A program made the translations under genes and the position numbers. Positions 8,358 through 15,726 of a stretch of 64,000 nt of DNA are shown here, piece after piece. How positions within the stretch are numbered: position 1 is the stretch's first letter; every line of letters begins with the position of its first letter. Source of the DNA: Paenibacillus paeoniae (lineage in GTDB: Bacteria; Bacillota; Bacilli; Paenibacillales; Paenibacillaceae). A model generated the notes under the pieces. The model worked only from the letters and a program-made list of their open reading frames with translations, did not search any database and was not told the DNA's origin. The stretch is taken from NCBI RefSeq assembly GCF_003388735.1, contig NZ_QUBQ01000010.1, positions 1-64,000 of the forward strand, read 5' to 3'.

Positions 8358-8396
8358 AAAAACGCCTTCTCTGAGAACAGAGAAAGCGTTTTGTGA
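8358..8396 (-). terminator. Terminator of rplM-rpsI
   Basis: On the minus strand AAAACGCTTTCTCTG, a short loop, CAGAGAAGGCGTTTT then further T residues. It follows the rpsI stop by about 10 bp. Confidence 0.9.
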
Positions 8397-8403
8397 ACAT
8401 CGA

Positions 8404-8796
8404 TTAACGTTTCGAGAACTGTGGAGCGCGACGAGCCGCTTTAAGACCGTATTTTTTACGTTCTTTCATACGCGGATCGCGAGTCAGGAAGCCTGCGCGC
8501 TTCAGAGCCGGACGGAACTCAGGGTCTGCTTTCAGCAGAGCACGGGAGATACCGTGGCGGATTGCGCCAGCTTGACCGGACATGCCGCCGCCGTTAGCGA
8601 TAACCAATACATCGTATTTGGACAATGTGTCAGTCAGGTTAAGCGGTTGTTTTACGATCAGCTTGAGTGTTTCCAAACCGAAATATTCATTCAAATCGCG
8701 TTTATTAACAATGATTCGTCCTTCACCCGGCACAAGACGTACACGTGCAACAGAGTGTTTACGACGACCGGTTCCATAGTATTGCACTTGAGCCAT
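8404..8796 (-). CDS. rpsI: 30S ribosomal protein S9
   Basis: 130 aa. S9 binds the 3' major domain of 16S rRNA, and its C-terminal tail reaches the P-site tRNA. Typical sequence is visible: MAQVQYYGTGRRKHSVARV at the start, IANGGGMSGQAGAIRHGI in the middle, and the Lys/Arg-rich end APQFSKR, which contacts tRNA. Length is normal. The ATG has a GAGGAGG site and follows rplM by 20 bp; the pair is a conserved operon. A strong terminator follows. Confidence 0.98.
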   Translation of the reverse strand: MAQVQYYGTGRRKHSVARVRLVPGEGRIIVNKRDLNEYFGLETLKLIVKQPLNLTDTLSKYDVLVIANGGGMSGQAGAIRHGISRALLKADPEFRPALKRAGFLTRDPRMKERKKYGLKAARRAPQFSKR

Positions 8797-8816
8797 GAAA
8801 CGTGTCCTCCTCTTTA

Positions 8817-9254
8817 TTACCCGCGAAGCTCGTAGACTTCAGGGTTTTGGGCTTGATGTGGATGTTCCGCACCTGCGTAAACTTTCAATTTAAGCTTCAT
8901 TTTGTTACCAAGACGGTTCTTAGGCAACATGCCGTGCACAGCCAGTTCGATTACGCGCTCTGGCTTGTTCTTAACCATTTCATGAGCTGGAGTGACCTTA
9001 AGGCCGCCAGTGTACATGGAGTGACGGTAGTACATTTTGTTTGCCATTTTGTTGCCTGTAAGAACAATTTTCTCAGCGTTGATCACGACAACGAAATCGC
9101 CAGTGTCAACATGCGGCGTAAATTGCGGTTTGTGCTTGCCACGGATCAGGCTTGCAGCTTCGCTAGCCAGACGACCAAGGGTTTTGCCTTCCGCATCAAT
9201 GACGAACCATTTACGCTCAACTTCATTTGGCTTAGCCATATAGGTGGTACGCAT
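8817..9254 (-). CDS. rplM: 50S ribosomal protein L13
   Basis: 145 aa. L13 is an early assembly protein of the large subunit. The start MRTTYMAKPNEVERKWFV and the signature region around MANKMYYRHSMYTGGLK are characteristic. First gene of rplM-rpsI, with AAGGAGG before the ATG and a structured leader upstream that probably lets L13 control its own operon. Confidence 0.98.
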   Translation of the reverse strand: MRTTYMAKPNEVERKWFVIDAEGKTLGRLASEAASLIRGKHKPQFTPHVDTGDFVVVINAEKIVLTGNKMANKMYYRHSMYTGGLKVTPAHEMVKNKPERVIELAVHGMLPKNRLGNKMKLKLKVYAGAEHPHQAQNPEVYELRG

Positions 9255-9391
9255 GGATGATCCTCCTTAATTCTGTTACAATAATCGTTTTTATAACAAC
9301 GTTTCCGTTGGTTTGATATTCATCGTTGAAACTTGCATTTGGTGGCCATTCTTAGTCGGGGCTGTGGGAGAGCCACTAAGAAAGCACAAGT
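9255..9391 (-). promoter_or_regulatory. L13-type ribosomal protein leader
   Basis: The untranslated leader between the promoter at 9395-9423 and rplM folds strongly. Arms TTCTTAGT/ACTAAGAA enclose GGCT/AGCC (9349-9382), an outer ACTTG/CAAGT pair closes the structure (9331-9391), and GTGGC/GCCAC offers an alternative pairing. A second hairpin AACG-GAAA-CGTT lies near 9297-9312. Position and architecture fit the L13 autoregulatory leader known in Bacillus; I assign it from structure and context, not from an alignment. Confidence 0.6.
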
Positions 9392-9394
9392 TAT

Positions 9395-9423
9395 ATGATA
9401 CAATATAGCCTAGCAAAGTGCAA
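9395..9423 (-). promoter_or_regulatory. SigA promoter of rplM-rpsI
   Basis: Minus-strand TTGCAC (9418-9423), 17 bp, TATCAT (9395-9400). Confidence 0.75.
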
Positions 9424-9727
9424 GTTGTTTTTCCGTTTTCTTTCATAAAAGCAAAGCTGTTTTTTTGAACTTCGAACTTATAATAAGACTGATCGGCCAC
9501 CAGTACAAGAGACGGAGTTCAAGCTTGCATCGTTGTAATCCAATTGAAAGCCCTCCGAGACGATACATACCGCTCCCGTCGTACAAATCTCGGTCTCCAG
9601 ACCGAGTCCTCCCCCATCAAGGGACTGTTCCTTCAACTTCTTCAGATTGCTACAATGAGGATAATAACAGGCATCATGAACGAGTGGGTTTGTTCTTGAG
9701 TGCTGTACATTAGGAGAGAGAATAACA
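9424..9727. other. Intergenic stretch, no supported gene
   Basis: Between the rplM promoter and the next plus-strand gene. On the minus strand 9478-9640 there is an open stretch ending LETEICTTGAVCIVSEG and beyond, protein-like in composition but with no credible ribosome site or start; it may be a decayed gene end. A perfect hairpin CGGTCT-CC-AGACCG sits at about 9593-9606. No T-box or tRNA was found. Confidence 0.4.
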
Positions 9728-10699
9728 ATGAGACCCAAAACCACGATTGGCATTATTTTAATTATCGTAGGCATCATTGGCGTGCTCTACGTATATGAGA
9801 ACGGAAGCAATACCACGTTCGAAAGCATTCGCAACGTCTTAGCAACCGAGGTGAGCGAACAGGAGACGATTGACGCCAGCGATATCCGCAATCTCGACAT
9901 ATCATCAGGCAGCACAGATGTCGTCCTTGTACCAGGCAGCGGCTCTGATGTCGTCATAAAGCTGGAAGGCTGGGCTTCCAAAAACTACGTCAAAAACTTA
10001 AAGATTGAAAGCAGCAAGAAAGAGGGTACCCTTCAGCTCTCCCTGAAAAGCGACCGTGGCTTTCGCTTCGGCTTTGGTCTTAATGGCGTAAAAATGACGG
10101 TCGAGCTGCCGGAGAAAACATGGAGTCAGCTAAGTGTAGATCTGAATAGCGGCAACTTGGCCGTCCAAGGGATAAATGCTGAGAACACGAAACTGCACAC
10201 CAACTCGGGCAATGTGAAAGCAACCGAGCTCAAAACGAGCAATAACCTGATCGTCACCGTTAATAGCGGAAACCTTAATTTACGCTCGATAACGGCCAAG
10301 AGCATGGATCTCACTACGCAAAGCGGAAACCTCTCGATGAAGGGGTATGAATCGGACAACATTAGCTTTAAAGTAGGCAGTGGCAACGTGCATTTCAAGG
10401 ATGGCACAGCGGCGCTGAAGGGAAAGACGGGCTCAGGCAATATTAAGGTGGAGGCAGACAGCATTACCCGTGATACTGAGCTTAATACGGGTGCTGGCAA
10501 TGTAACCATCACACTGGCCAACAATCCAAACTCCCTCAGCGTGCAGTTCAAAGCAAGTTCCGGAGAAGGCGTCATTCAGAAGGACGACTTCACCTATGAC
10601 AGCGGATCGAAGGGCTCCCGCAGTATCAAAGGCAAGTTCGGCAGCGGCGAAACTAAGCTGAACGTTAAGACAGGTTCAGGGAACTTTACTCTGAAATAA
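9728..10699 (+). CDS. Membrane-anchored DUF4097/LiaG-like beta-repeat protein
   Basis: 323 aa. One N-terminal membrane helix (about 5-24) is followed by an extracytoplasmic domain rich in short beta-strand repeats. The recurring pattern is SGN or GSGN roughly every 18-20 residues (NSGNLAV, NSGNVKA, NSGNLNL, QSGNLSM, GSGNVHF, GSGNIKV, GAGNVTI, GSGNFTL), which predicts a right-handed beta-helix or solenoid. This fits the DUF4097 family, to which B. subtilis LiaG belongs; those proteins are often linked to cell-envelope stress systems, but no two-component genes lie nearby here. Start supported by AGGAGAG. It is alone on the plus strand, converging on truA. Function is not established. Confidence 0.75.
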   Translation: MRPKTTIGIILIIVGIIGVLYVYENGSNTTFESIRNVLATEVSEQETIDASDIRNLDISSGSTDVVLVPGSGSDVVIKLEGWASKNYVKNLKIESSKKEGTLQLSLKSDRGFRFGFGLNGVKMTVELPEKTWSQLSVDLNSGNLAVQGINAENTKLHTNSGNVKATELKTSNNLIVTVNSGNLNLRSITAKSMDLTTQSGNLSMKGYESDNISFKVGSGNVHFKDGTAALKGKTGSGNIKVEADSITRDTELNTGAGNVTITLANNPNSLSVQFKASSGEGVIQKDDFTYDSGSKGSRSIKGKFGSGETKLNVKTGSGNFTLK

Positions 10700-10767
10700 T
10701 ACTGATGCAAGGATTGCCTGCGGCTACCCGTTAAGTTGAATGCATGCAAAATGTAAAAACATCCGAC

Positions 10768-10890
10768 TGGGACTACCCTTGTTAGTAAGACAAGAATCCA
10801 AACACCTTCAAGAAAAAGATCCATGTCATCAGATATGGGGATAGCCTTGGAGGTATTTGGATTTGTCTGACGTTACGGGGTTAGTCCCGT
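10768..10890. repeat. Long imperfect inverted repeat between convergent genes
   Basis: Arms of about 45 bp (10768-10812 and 10846-10890) enclose a 33-bp loop. The best-paired inner part is AATCCAAACACCTTCAAG against CTTGGAGGTATTTGGATT with two mismatches, and the outer part pairs GGGACTA with TAGTCCC. I count roughly 36 of 45 positions paired, with a few bulges. It may act as a transcription barrier or be a small non-autonomous mobile element. Confidence 0.65.
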
Positions 10891-10934
10891 TCCACTCCTA
10901 TCGCTACGCTGTCCTCATGAACAGAGAGAGTTCC

Positions 10935-11723
10935 TCACTCGTCATCCTCATCCATGCTGCTGTTTAAGTGATCTGCAACTCCGCCTTCGCCATATTCCAC
11001 ATCCATTAGAGTCAGGGCATGCGGCATAGCAGTAGGACCGGCTAGCGAACGTAATTTGCCTTCCAGAATGCGTTTCATATCATCCGGCTTTAGCTTGCCT
11101 TGTCCTACCCACAGCAATGTCCCCATAATGACGCGGACCATATTATAGAGAAAGCCATTTCCCGTAATATAGAGATGAAGCGCCCCACCTTCCTGTTCAA
11201 AGTATGCTTCATAGATGGTGCGAATATGATGAGGCTTCGTCGAATGGATAGACGTGTAGGAGGTGAAATCATGCGTGCCAATGAGATGCCGTACTCCCTC
11301 TGCCATCGCTTCAGCATTCAGCTTGGTCGGATGATGGAAGCGATACGATCTGGCGAATACGTCCGGAAATTTGCCCATATCGATCGTATACCGGTAGGTC
11401 TTCCGCTTCGCCGAGCGTCTGGAGTGAAAGTTATCCGGTACATTCCATGCGTCCAGAATAACAATATCTTTTGGAAGCCGAGTGTTAAGCGCAATCGCCC
11501 ATCGCTCGGTCGGTATCGTCGACGACGTATGAAAGTTAAATACTTGTCCTAACGCATGAACCCCCGCATCCGTCCGGCCTGAACCTATAATGATGATGTT
11601 TTCCCCCGACAAATGTTTAATAGCTTTCTCAATCTCGTCCTGCACCGTCCGTCCATATGGCTGCGACTGAAAGCCGTTAAAGTTCGTTCCATCATAACTG
11701 ACCTTTACGCCGATATTGCGCAT
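10935..11723 (-). CDS. truA: tRNA pseudouridine synthase A
   Basis: 262 aa. TruA isomerises U38, U39 and U40 in the tRNA anticodon arm. The catalytic aspartate lies in SGRTDAGVHALGQVF, and NGFLYNMVRVIMGTLLWVG is the second conserved motif. The chosen ATG at 11723 has GAGGG 8 bp upstream; a GTG three codons earlier (11732) is possible. The tail ends with an acidic stretch (MDEDDE). In many Firmicutes ecfA1-ecfA2-ecfT separate rplQ from truA; here that gap holds only a terminator and three palindromic units. Confidence 0.95.
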   Translation of the reverse strand: MRNIGVKVSYDGTNFNGFQSQPYGRTVQDEIEKAIKHLSGENIIIIGSGRTDAGVHALGQVFNFHTSSTIPTERWAIALNTRLPKDIVILDAWNVPDNFHSRRSAKRKTYRYTIDMGKFPDVFARSYRFHHPTKLNAEAMAEGVRHLIGTHDFTSYTSIHSTKPHHIRTIYEAYFEQEGGALHLYITGNGFLYNMVRVIMGTLLWVGQGKLKPDDMKRILEGKLRSLAGPTAMPHALTLMDVEYGEGGVADHLNSSMDEDDE

Positions 11724-11762
11724 AGTTGTCACCCTCTACCCCTTATCATGTGCAAGTGAACG

Positions 11763-11890
11763 ATTAGGTCGATGAAATCGACCTAATCTGCTCCATTCTG
11801 CCTCAACTGCTACTGTAAGTCGATTTCAGCGACTTAAATCGTCTGCCACGCCTACTCTCATTTATTTAAGTCGGTGAAATCGACCTGCTT
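11763..11890. repeat. Short palindrome array (3 units, 51-bp period)
   Basis: Dyads begin at about 11763, 11814 and 11865, exactly 51 bp apart. Examples of half-sites are TTAGGTCGAT/ATCGACCTAA around GAA in unit 1, and AAGTCG/CGACTT in unit 2. The spacers between units are not similar to each other or to those of the other two arrays. There is no ORF across them. Confidence 0.85.
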
Positions 11891-11970
11891 AGCTCATACT
11901 ACTAATCTCATTAAATGCAGCGCTCTAGCTGGCCATAACCGATACCCGTTTCTTTCTCGCTGGCAAACAA

Positions 11971-12000
11971 AAAAGGTGGGCCCAGAGGGACCACCCTTTT
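11971..12000 (-). terminator. Terminator after rplQ (end of the S10-spc-alpha cluster)
   Basis: Minus-strand AAGGGTGG ... CCACCTTTTTT with an inner CCC/GGG stem, 12 bp after the rplQ stop. It is the only clear terminator for the roughly 15 kb transcribed from the rpsJ promoter. Confidence 0.9.
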
Positions 12001-12011
12001 CTTGCAACAAC

Positions 12012-12377
12012 CTACGCGCGGTCAACCAGCTCAAGGTAAACCATAGGCGCGGCATCGCCGCGACGAGGACCCAGCTTAAGGATACGCGTGTATCCACCTG
12101 CACGCTCCGAGTAGCGAGTAGCCAGTTCGGAGAACAGCTTTTGGATTGCGTCTTGCTCACCGTCTACGGATTCGCGACGCACAAATGCTGCCACTTGACG
12201 ACGAGCGTGAAGATCACCTTTCTTAGCTTTAGTGATCAACTTTTCAGCGATAGAACGAACCTCTTTCGCTTTAGCTTCAGTCGTTTGAATGCGCTCATAC
12301 AGGAACAGATCAGTAACGAGGTCACGGAACAATGCTTTCCGTGCACTAGCGTCACGTCCCAATTTTTGATATGCCAT
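12012..12377 (-). CDS. rplQ: 50S ribosomal protein L17
   Basis: 121 aa. L17 lies near the peptide exit tunnel on the large subunit. MAYQKLGRDASARKALFRDL and the RRGDAAPMVYLELVD end are typical. Last gene of the alpha operon, 47 bp after rpoA, directly followed by the terminator. Confidence 0.98.
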   Translation of the reverse strand: MAYQKLGRDASARKALFRDLVTDLFLYERIQTTEAKAKEVRSIAEKLITKAKKGDLHARRQVAAFVRRESVDGEQDAIQKLFSELATRYSERAGGYTRILKLGPRRGDAAPMVYLELVDRA

Positions 12378-12424
12378 CTTGTTTTCCCCTCCCTTGCTCT
12401 GTTGTCAGATCTAGCTGTGTACTG

Positions 12425-13369
12425 CTATTCTTCCATGCGAAGGCCAAGACCCAGTTCTTCCAGCTTCTCTTGAACTTCCTCAAGCGACTTGCGGCCCAAG
12501 TTACGAACCTTCATCATGTCCTCTTCGGATTTCGTGATCAGCTCTTGAACGGTATTGATGCCCGCACGTTTCAAGCAGTTATATGAACGTACCGAAAGAT
12601 CCAGCTCTTCGATGGTCATCTCCAAGACTTTCTCTTTCTTATCTTCTTCCTTCTCAACCATGATCTCCGCATCTTTGGCTTCATCCGTTAATCCAACGAA
12701 CAAGTCCAAGTGCTCGGTCAATATTTTAGCGCCGAGGCTTACAGCCTCTTCAGGGCGAATACTGCCATCCGTCCATACTTCCAGCGTCAGCTTGTCATAG
12801 TTAGTGACTTGGCCGACGCGAGTGTTTTCTACGCTGTAATTAACTCGAGTAATGGGCGTGTAGATCGAATCGACAGGAATGACGCCAATCGGTTGATCGT
12901 CGCTCTTGTTCCGGTCCGCTTGCACGTAACCGCGTCCCCGATTAGCAAAAATCCGCATATGGAGTCGCGCTCCGGAGGCCAAGGTCGCAATGTGAAGATC
13001 AGGGCTTAAAATCTCGACATCGCTATCTGCCCGAATGTCTCCCGCTGTTACGTTGCCTTCGCCTTCCGCGTCGATTTCCAGCACCTTCTCTTCGTCGGAG
13101 TGGATTTTGAGCGACAGGCCTTTCAGGTTCAGGATGATTTCCGTTACGTCTTCAATCACTCCAGGAACCGTAGAAAACTCATGCAGCACGCCGTCAATTT
13201 GAACCGACGTTACAGCCGCACCAGGCAATGACGACAACAGAATTCGGCGAAGCGAATTTCCAAGCGTCGTGCCGTATCCGCGTTCCAGCGGCTCGACCAC
13301 GAAACGTCCGTAGGTTCCTTCATCGTTCAGTTCTACGGTTTCGATTTTCGGCTTTTCGATCTCAATCAC
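12425..13369 (-). CDS. rpoA: RNA polymerase alpha subunit
   Basis: 314 aa. Alpha dimerises to nucleate RNA polymerase assembly, and its C-terminal domain binds UP elements and activators. The N-terminal domain shows GTTLGNSLRRILLSSLPG; the C-terminal domain shows LDLSVRSYNCLKRAGI and KVRNLGRKSLEEV, the DNA-binding helix-hairpin-helix. The ORF is open to 13387, but GTG at 13369 (VIEIEKPKIE) has GGAGGG 7 bp upstream and gives the standard length. Start codon is therefore GTG. Confidence 0.98.
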   Translation of the reverse strand: MIEIEKPKIETVELNDEGTYGRFVVEPLERGYGTTLGNSLRRILLSSLPGAAVTSVQIDGVLHEFSTVPGVIEDVTEIILNLKGLSLKIHSDEEKVLEIDAEGEGNVTAGDIRADSDVEILSPDLHIATLASGARLHMRIFANRGRGYVQADRNKSDDQPIGVIPVDSIYTPITRVNYSVENTRVGQVTNYDKLTLEVWTDGSIRPEEAVSLGAKILTEHLDLFVGLTDEAKDAEIMVEKEEDKKEKVLEMTIEELDLSVRSYNCLKRAGINTVQELITKSEEDMMKVRNLGRKSLEEVQEKLEELGLGLRMEE

Positions 13370-13493
13370 AATAGTACCCTCCTTCAAACGTCGCTCCGTT
13401 ACCTTGTCGTTTTTATGTCAAATCTCGTAGTATGCCAAACCTTCACAACCATTATTCACAAGTTGCAGTTATTTGATACCACCGTGGATCAGA

Positions 13494-13889
13494 CTATACG
13501 CGACGACGTTTTGGCGGACGGCATCCGTTGTGTGGAACTGGCGTAACATCCTTAATGAGGTTAACTTCCAGTCCAGCAGCTTGAAGCGAACGAATCGCAG
13601 CTTCACGGCCTGCGCCTGGTCCTTTAACCATAACTTCGACCGTTCTCATGCCGTGCTCCATTGCTGCTTTCGCAGCGGATTCAGCAGCCATTTGAGCGGC
13701 AAACGGGGTGCTTTTGCGGGAACCCTTGAAACCAAGGTTGCCGGAGCTAGCCCATGAAATTGCGTTACCGTGCGGATCAGTGATGGTAACGATCGTGTTG
13801 TTGAACGTGGAACGGATATGAGCCACGCCGCTATCAATATTTTTCCGGTCGCGACGTTTCGTGCGAACGACTTTTTTTGGTTTAGCCAT
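13494..13889 (-). CDS. rpsK: 30S ribosomal protein S11
   Basis: 131 aa. S11 lines the mRNA exit region of the platform. VAHIRSTFNNTIVTITDP, GPGAGREAAIRSLQAAGL and the basic end NGCRPPKRRRV are characteristic. GGGAGG site, 19 bp after rpsM. The gap to rpoA is 124 bp, the longest inside the alpha cluster. Confidence 0.98.
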   Translation of the reverse strand: MAKPKKVVRTKRRDRKNIDSGVAHIRSTFNNTIVTITDPHGNAISWASSGNLGFKGSRKSTPFAAQMAAESAAKAAMEHGMRTVEVMVKGPGAGREAAIRSLQAAGLEVNLIKDVTPVPHNGCRPPKRRRV

Positions 13890-13908
13890 TGATCATTATC
13901 CTCCCTTC

Positions 13909-14277
13909 TTATTTCTTCTTGTTCGCTACAGTACGACGAGGACCTTTGCGTGTGCGCGCGTTAGTTTTCGTACGTTGACCGCGAACAGGAAGACCGCGAC
14001 GGTGACGAAGACCACGGTAGCAGCCGATCTCAGTCAGACGTTTAATGTTAAGTGAAATTTCACGACGCAAGTCGCCTTCCACTTTTACCGATTTGTCGAT
14101 GGCTTCGCGCAAACGAGCCAGCTCGTCTTCAGTCAAATCGCGAACGCGAGTGTCCGGATTTACTTCAGTCGAAGCAATAATTTTTTGAGAAGTCGTTTTA
14201 CCGATACCAAAAATATACGTCAGGGCGATTTCAACGCGCTTGTCGCGCGGAATATCTACACCAGCTATACGTGCCAT
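13909..14277 (-). CDS. rpsM: 30S ribosomal protein S13
   Basis: 122 aa. S13 in the subunit head forms intersubunit bridges and touches P-site tRNA. MARIAGVDIPRDKRVEIALTY, then CYRGLRHRRGLPVRGQRTKT and the basic tail are visible. Follows rpmJ by 19 bp. Confidence 0.98.
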   Translation of the reverse strand: MARIAGVDIPRDKRVEIALTYIFGIGKTTSQKIIASTEVNPDTRVRDLTEDELARLREAIDKSVKVEGDLRREISLNIKRLTEIGCYRGLRHRRGLPVRGQRTKTNARTRKGPRRTVANKKK

Positions 14278-14296
14278 GGGCTATATTTCCCTCCTT

Positions 14297-14410
14297 TTAA
14301 CCTTGTTTTTGTTTGTGTTTCGGATTTTCACAAATCACCATAACGTTGCCTTTACGACGAATGACTTTGCATTTTTCGCAAATCGGCTTTACCGAAGGTC
14401 TAACCTTCAT
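14297..14410 (-). CDS. rpmJ: 50S ribosomal protein L36
   Basis: 37 aa, MKVRPSVKPICEKCKVIRRK at the start and ending HKQKQG. It keeps the zinc ribbon: CEKC, then a Cys in VICENPKH with the distal His, so it is the zinc-binding (C+) type. Located between infA and rpsM, as expected. Confidence 0.97.
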   Translation of the reverse strand: MKVRPSVKPICEKCKVIRRKGNVMVICENPKHKQKQG

Positions 14411-14456
14411 TGTGATTACCTCCCGAATCTTTCGTGGGCAAGCCGTAAGTCACGGC

Positions 14457-14672
14457 TTACTTCCGATAGGTGATGCGCCCTCTTGATAAATCATAAGGCG
14501 ATAACTGTATAACCACTTTGTCTCCTGTCAGGATGCGGATAAAGTGCATTCTGAGCTTGCCGGAAACATGGGCGAGAATTTGATGACCGTTCTCCAGCTC
14601 CACCTTGAACATGGCATTTGGCAACGGCTCAATAACCGTGCCTTCGACCTCAATGACGTCTTCTTTAGCCAA
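14457..14672 (-). CDS. infA: Translation initiation factor IF-1
   Basis: 71 aa OB-fold protein that blocks the A site during initiation. MAKEDVIEVEGTVIEPLPNA, LRMHFIRILTGDKV and SPYDLSRGRITYRK are diagnostic. The C-terminal part matches the Bacillus form. Only 3 bp separate it from the upstream KOW-domain gene, so the two are probably translationally coupled. Confidence 0.98.
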   Translation of the reverse strand: MAKEDVIEVEGTVIEPLPNAMFKVELENGHQILAHVSGKLRMHFIRILTGDKVVIQLSPYDLSRGRITYRK

Positions 14673-14675
14673 CCG

Positions 14676-14957
14676 TCATTCTCCTTTCGCATACGCATAC
14701 TTCTGAATCACATAACGTAACTTGGCATTGGTCACCCTGCCAGACTCATGCAAGCTGGTTGTAACCTCTTGACTGATGGCAGGCTGTAACTGTAAATGTA
14801 GAACGTTCTTTTTCTTCGGCGAATCGAATCTTCGCTTGTCGCCGTCCGCAATCAGGACGAATCGCTCGTCGATGATGGCGATCACAACGGCATAGCTCTC
14901 TTCGTCTTTGCCTCGAAGCACTTTGACAAACTGGCCAATCTGCGGTTGAGTTTCCAT
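14676..14957 (-). CDS. KOW-domain RNA-binding protein
   Basis: 93 aa, resembling the L14e-like KOW proteins encoded between map and infA in many Bacillota. The KOW-like start is QIGQFVKVLRGKDEESYAVV, followed by a charged middle and a C-terminal helix (YVIQKYAYAKGE). The ATG at 14957 starts METQPQIG; longer forms overlap map and are unlikely. No function beyond probable RNA or ribosome binding can be given. Gaps of 4 bp to map and 3 bp to infA indicate tight coupling. Confidence 0.8.
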   Translation of the reverse strand: METQPQIGQFVKVLRGKDEESYAVVIAIIDERFVLIADGDKRRFDSPKKKNVLHLQLQPAISQEVTTSLHESGRVTNAKLRYVIQKYAYAKGE

Positions 14958-14961
14958 CGAC

Positions 14962-15726
14962 TTAAGCCTCTGTCTGCTCCGGCAGTATGGTCGTAATCTC
15001 AAAGCCGTCCTCCGTGACGACAACCGTATGCTCAAAATGAGCGCACCAGGAGCCGTCTTGCGTTACCACTGTCCAATTGTCCTCGAGCGTCCGAACATAT
15101 CGCTCTCCGATATTAACCATCGGCTCGATTGCAAGCGCCATACCCGGTTTCAGCCGCGGCCCTCTATCCGGTATGCCGTAGTTCGGTATTTGCGGCTCTT
15201 CATGCAGATCCGCGCCGATCCCGTGCCCTACGTATTCCCGAACAACTGAGAAGCCTGCTGCTTCAATTACCTTCTGGATGGCGTGCGATACCGTATAAAG
15301 TCTGACATCCGGCTTCACGAGCGCAAGACCCGCATAAAGCGATTCTTCCGTTACGTCTAGCAGCCTTTGAACTTCCGGCGTTACGCTGCCGACCGCGTAG
15401 GTCCAAGCGGAATCACCATGAAAGCCTTCATACTGCGCGCCGATATCAATACTAATAATATCGCCTTCGTTCAACTTGCGTGATCCAGGGAAGCCGTGTA
15501 CCAGCTCGTCATTGACAGAAGCGCATATGCTGGAAGGAAATCCATTGTAACCTTTAAATGAAGGAATTGCGCCTTGGCTTCTAATGTACTTCTCAGCAAT
15601 CTCGTCGAGTTCACCAGTGGTGACTCCCGGCTTAACCGCCTGTGCCATTAGTCGATGCGTCTCCGCAACGATGCGTCCGGCTTCCCTCATTAATCGCAGC
15701 TCCGATTCGGATTTGCATATAATCAT
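14962..15726 (-). CDS. map: Type I methionine aminopeptidase
   Basis: 254 aa. It removes the initiator Met from nascent proteins with small second residues. Metal ligands are recognisable: SIDIGAQYEGFHGDSAWT, the GHGIGADLHEEPQIPNYG segment with the catalytic His, AIEPMV, and the FEHTVVVTEDG end. No N-terminal zinc-finger extension. The ATG overlaps the stop codon of adk by 1 nt (TAATG), indicating translational coupling. Confidence 0.97.
   Translation of the reverse strand: MIICKSESELRLMREAGRIVAETHRLMAQAVKPGVTTGELDEIAEKYIRSQGAIPSFKGYNGFPSSICASVNDELVHGFPGSRKLNEGDIISIDIGAQYEGFHGDSAWTYAVGSVTPEVQRLLDVTEESLYAGLALVKPDVRLYTVSHAIQKVIEAAGFSVVREYVGHGIGADLHEEPQIPNYGIPDRGPRLKPGMALAIEPMVNIGERYVRTLEDNWTVVTQDGSWCAHFEHTVVVTEDGFEITTILPEQTEA

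Noticed and set aside
8152..8360. S-box (SAM) riboswitch before cysH
   Set aside because: The promoter is 49-77 bp from the start codon, so the transcript leader is far too short, and upstream sequence shows no S-box core.
9465..9713. Plus-strand 82-codon ORF before the DUF4097 gene
   Set aside because: No ribosome site, unlikely composition (Arg, Ser, Pro, His rich), and covered partly by the rplM promoter region.
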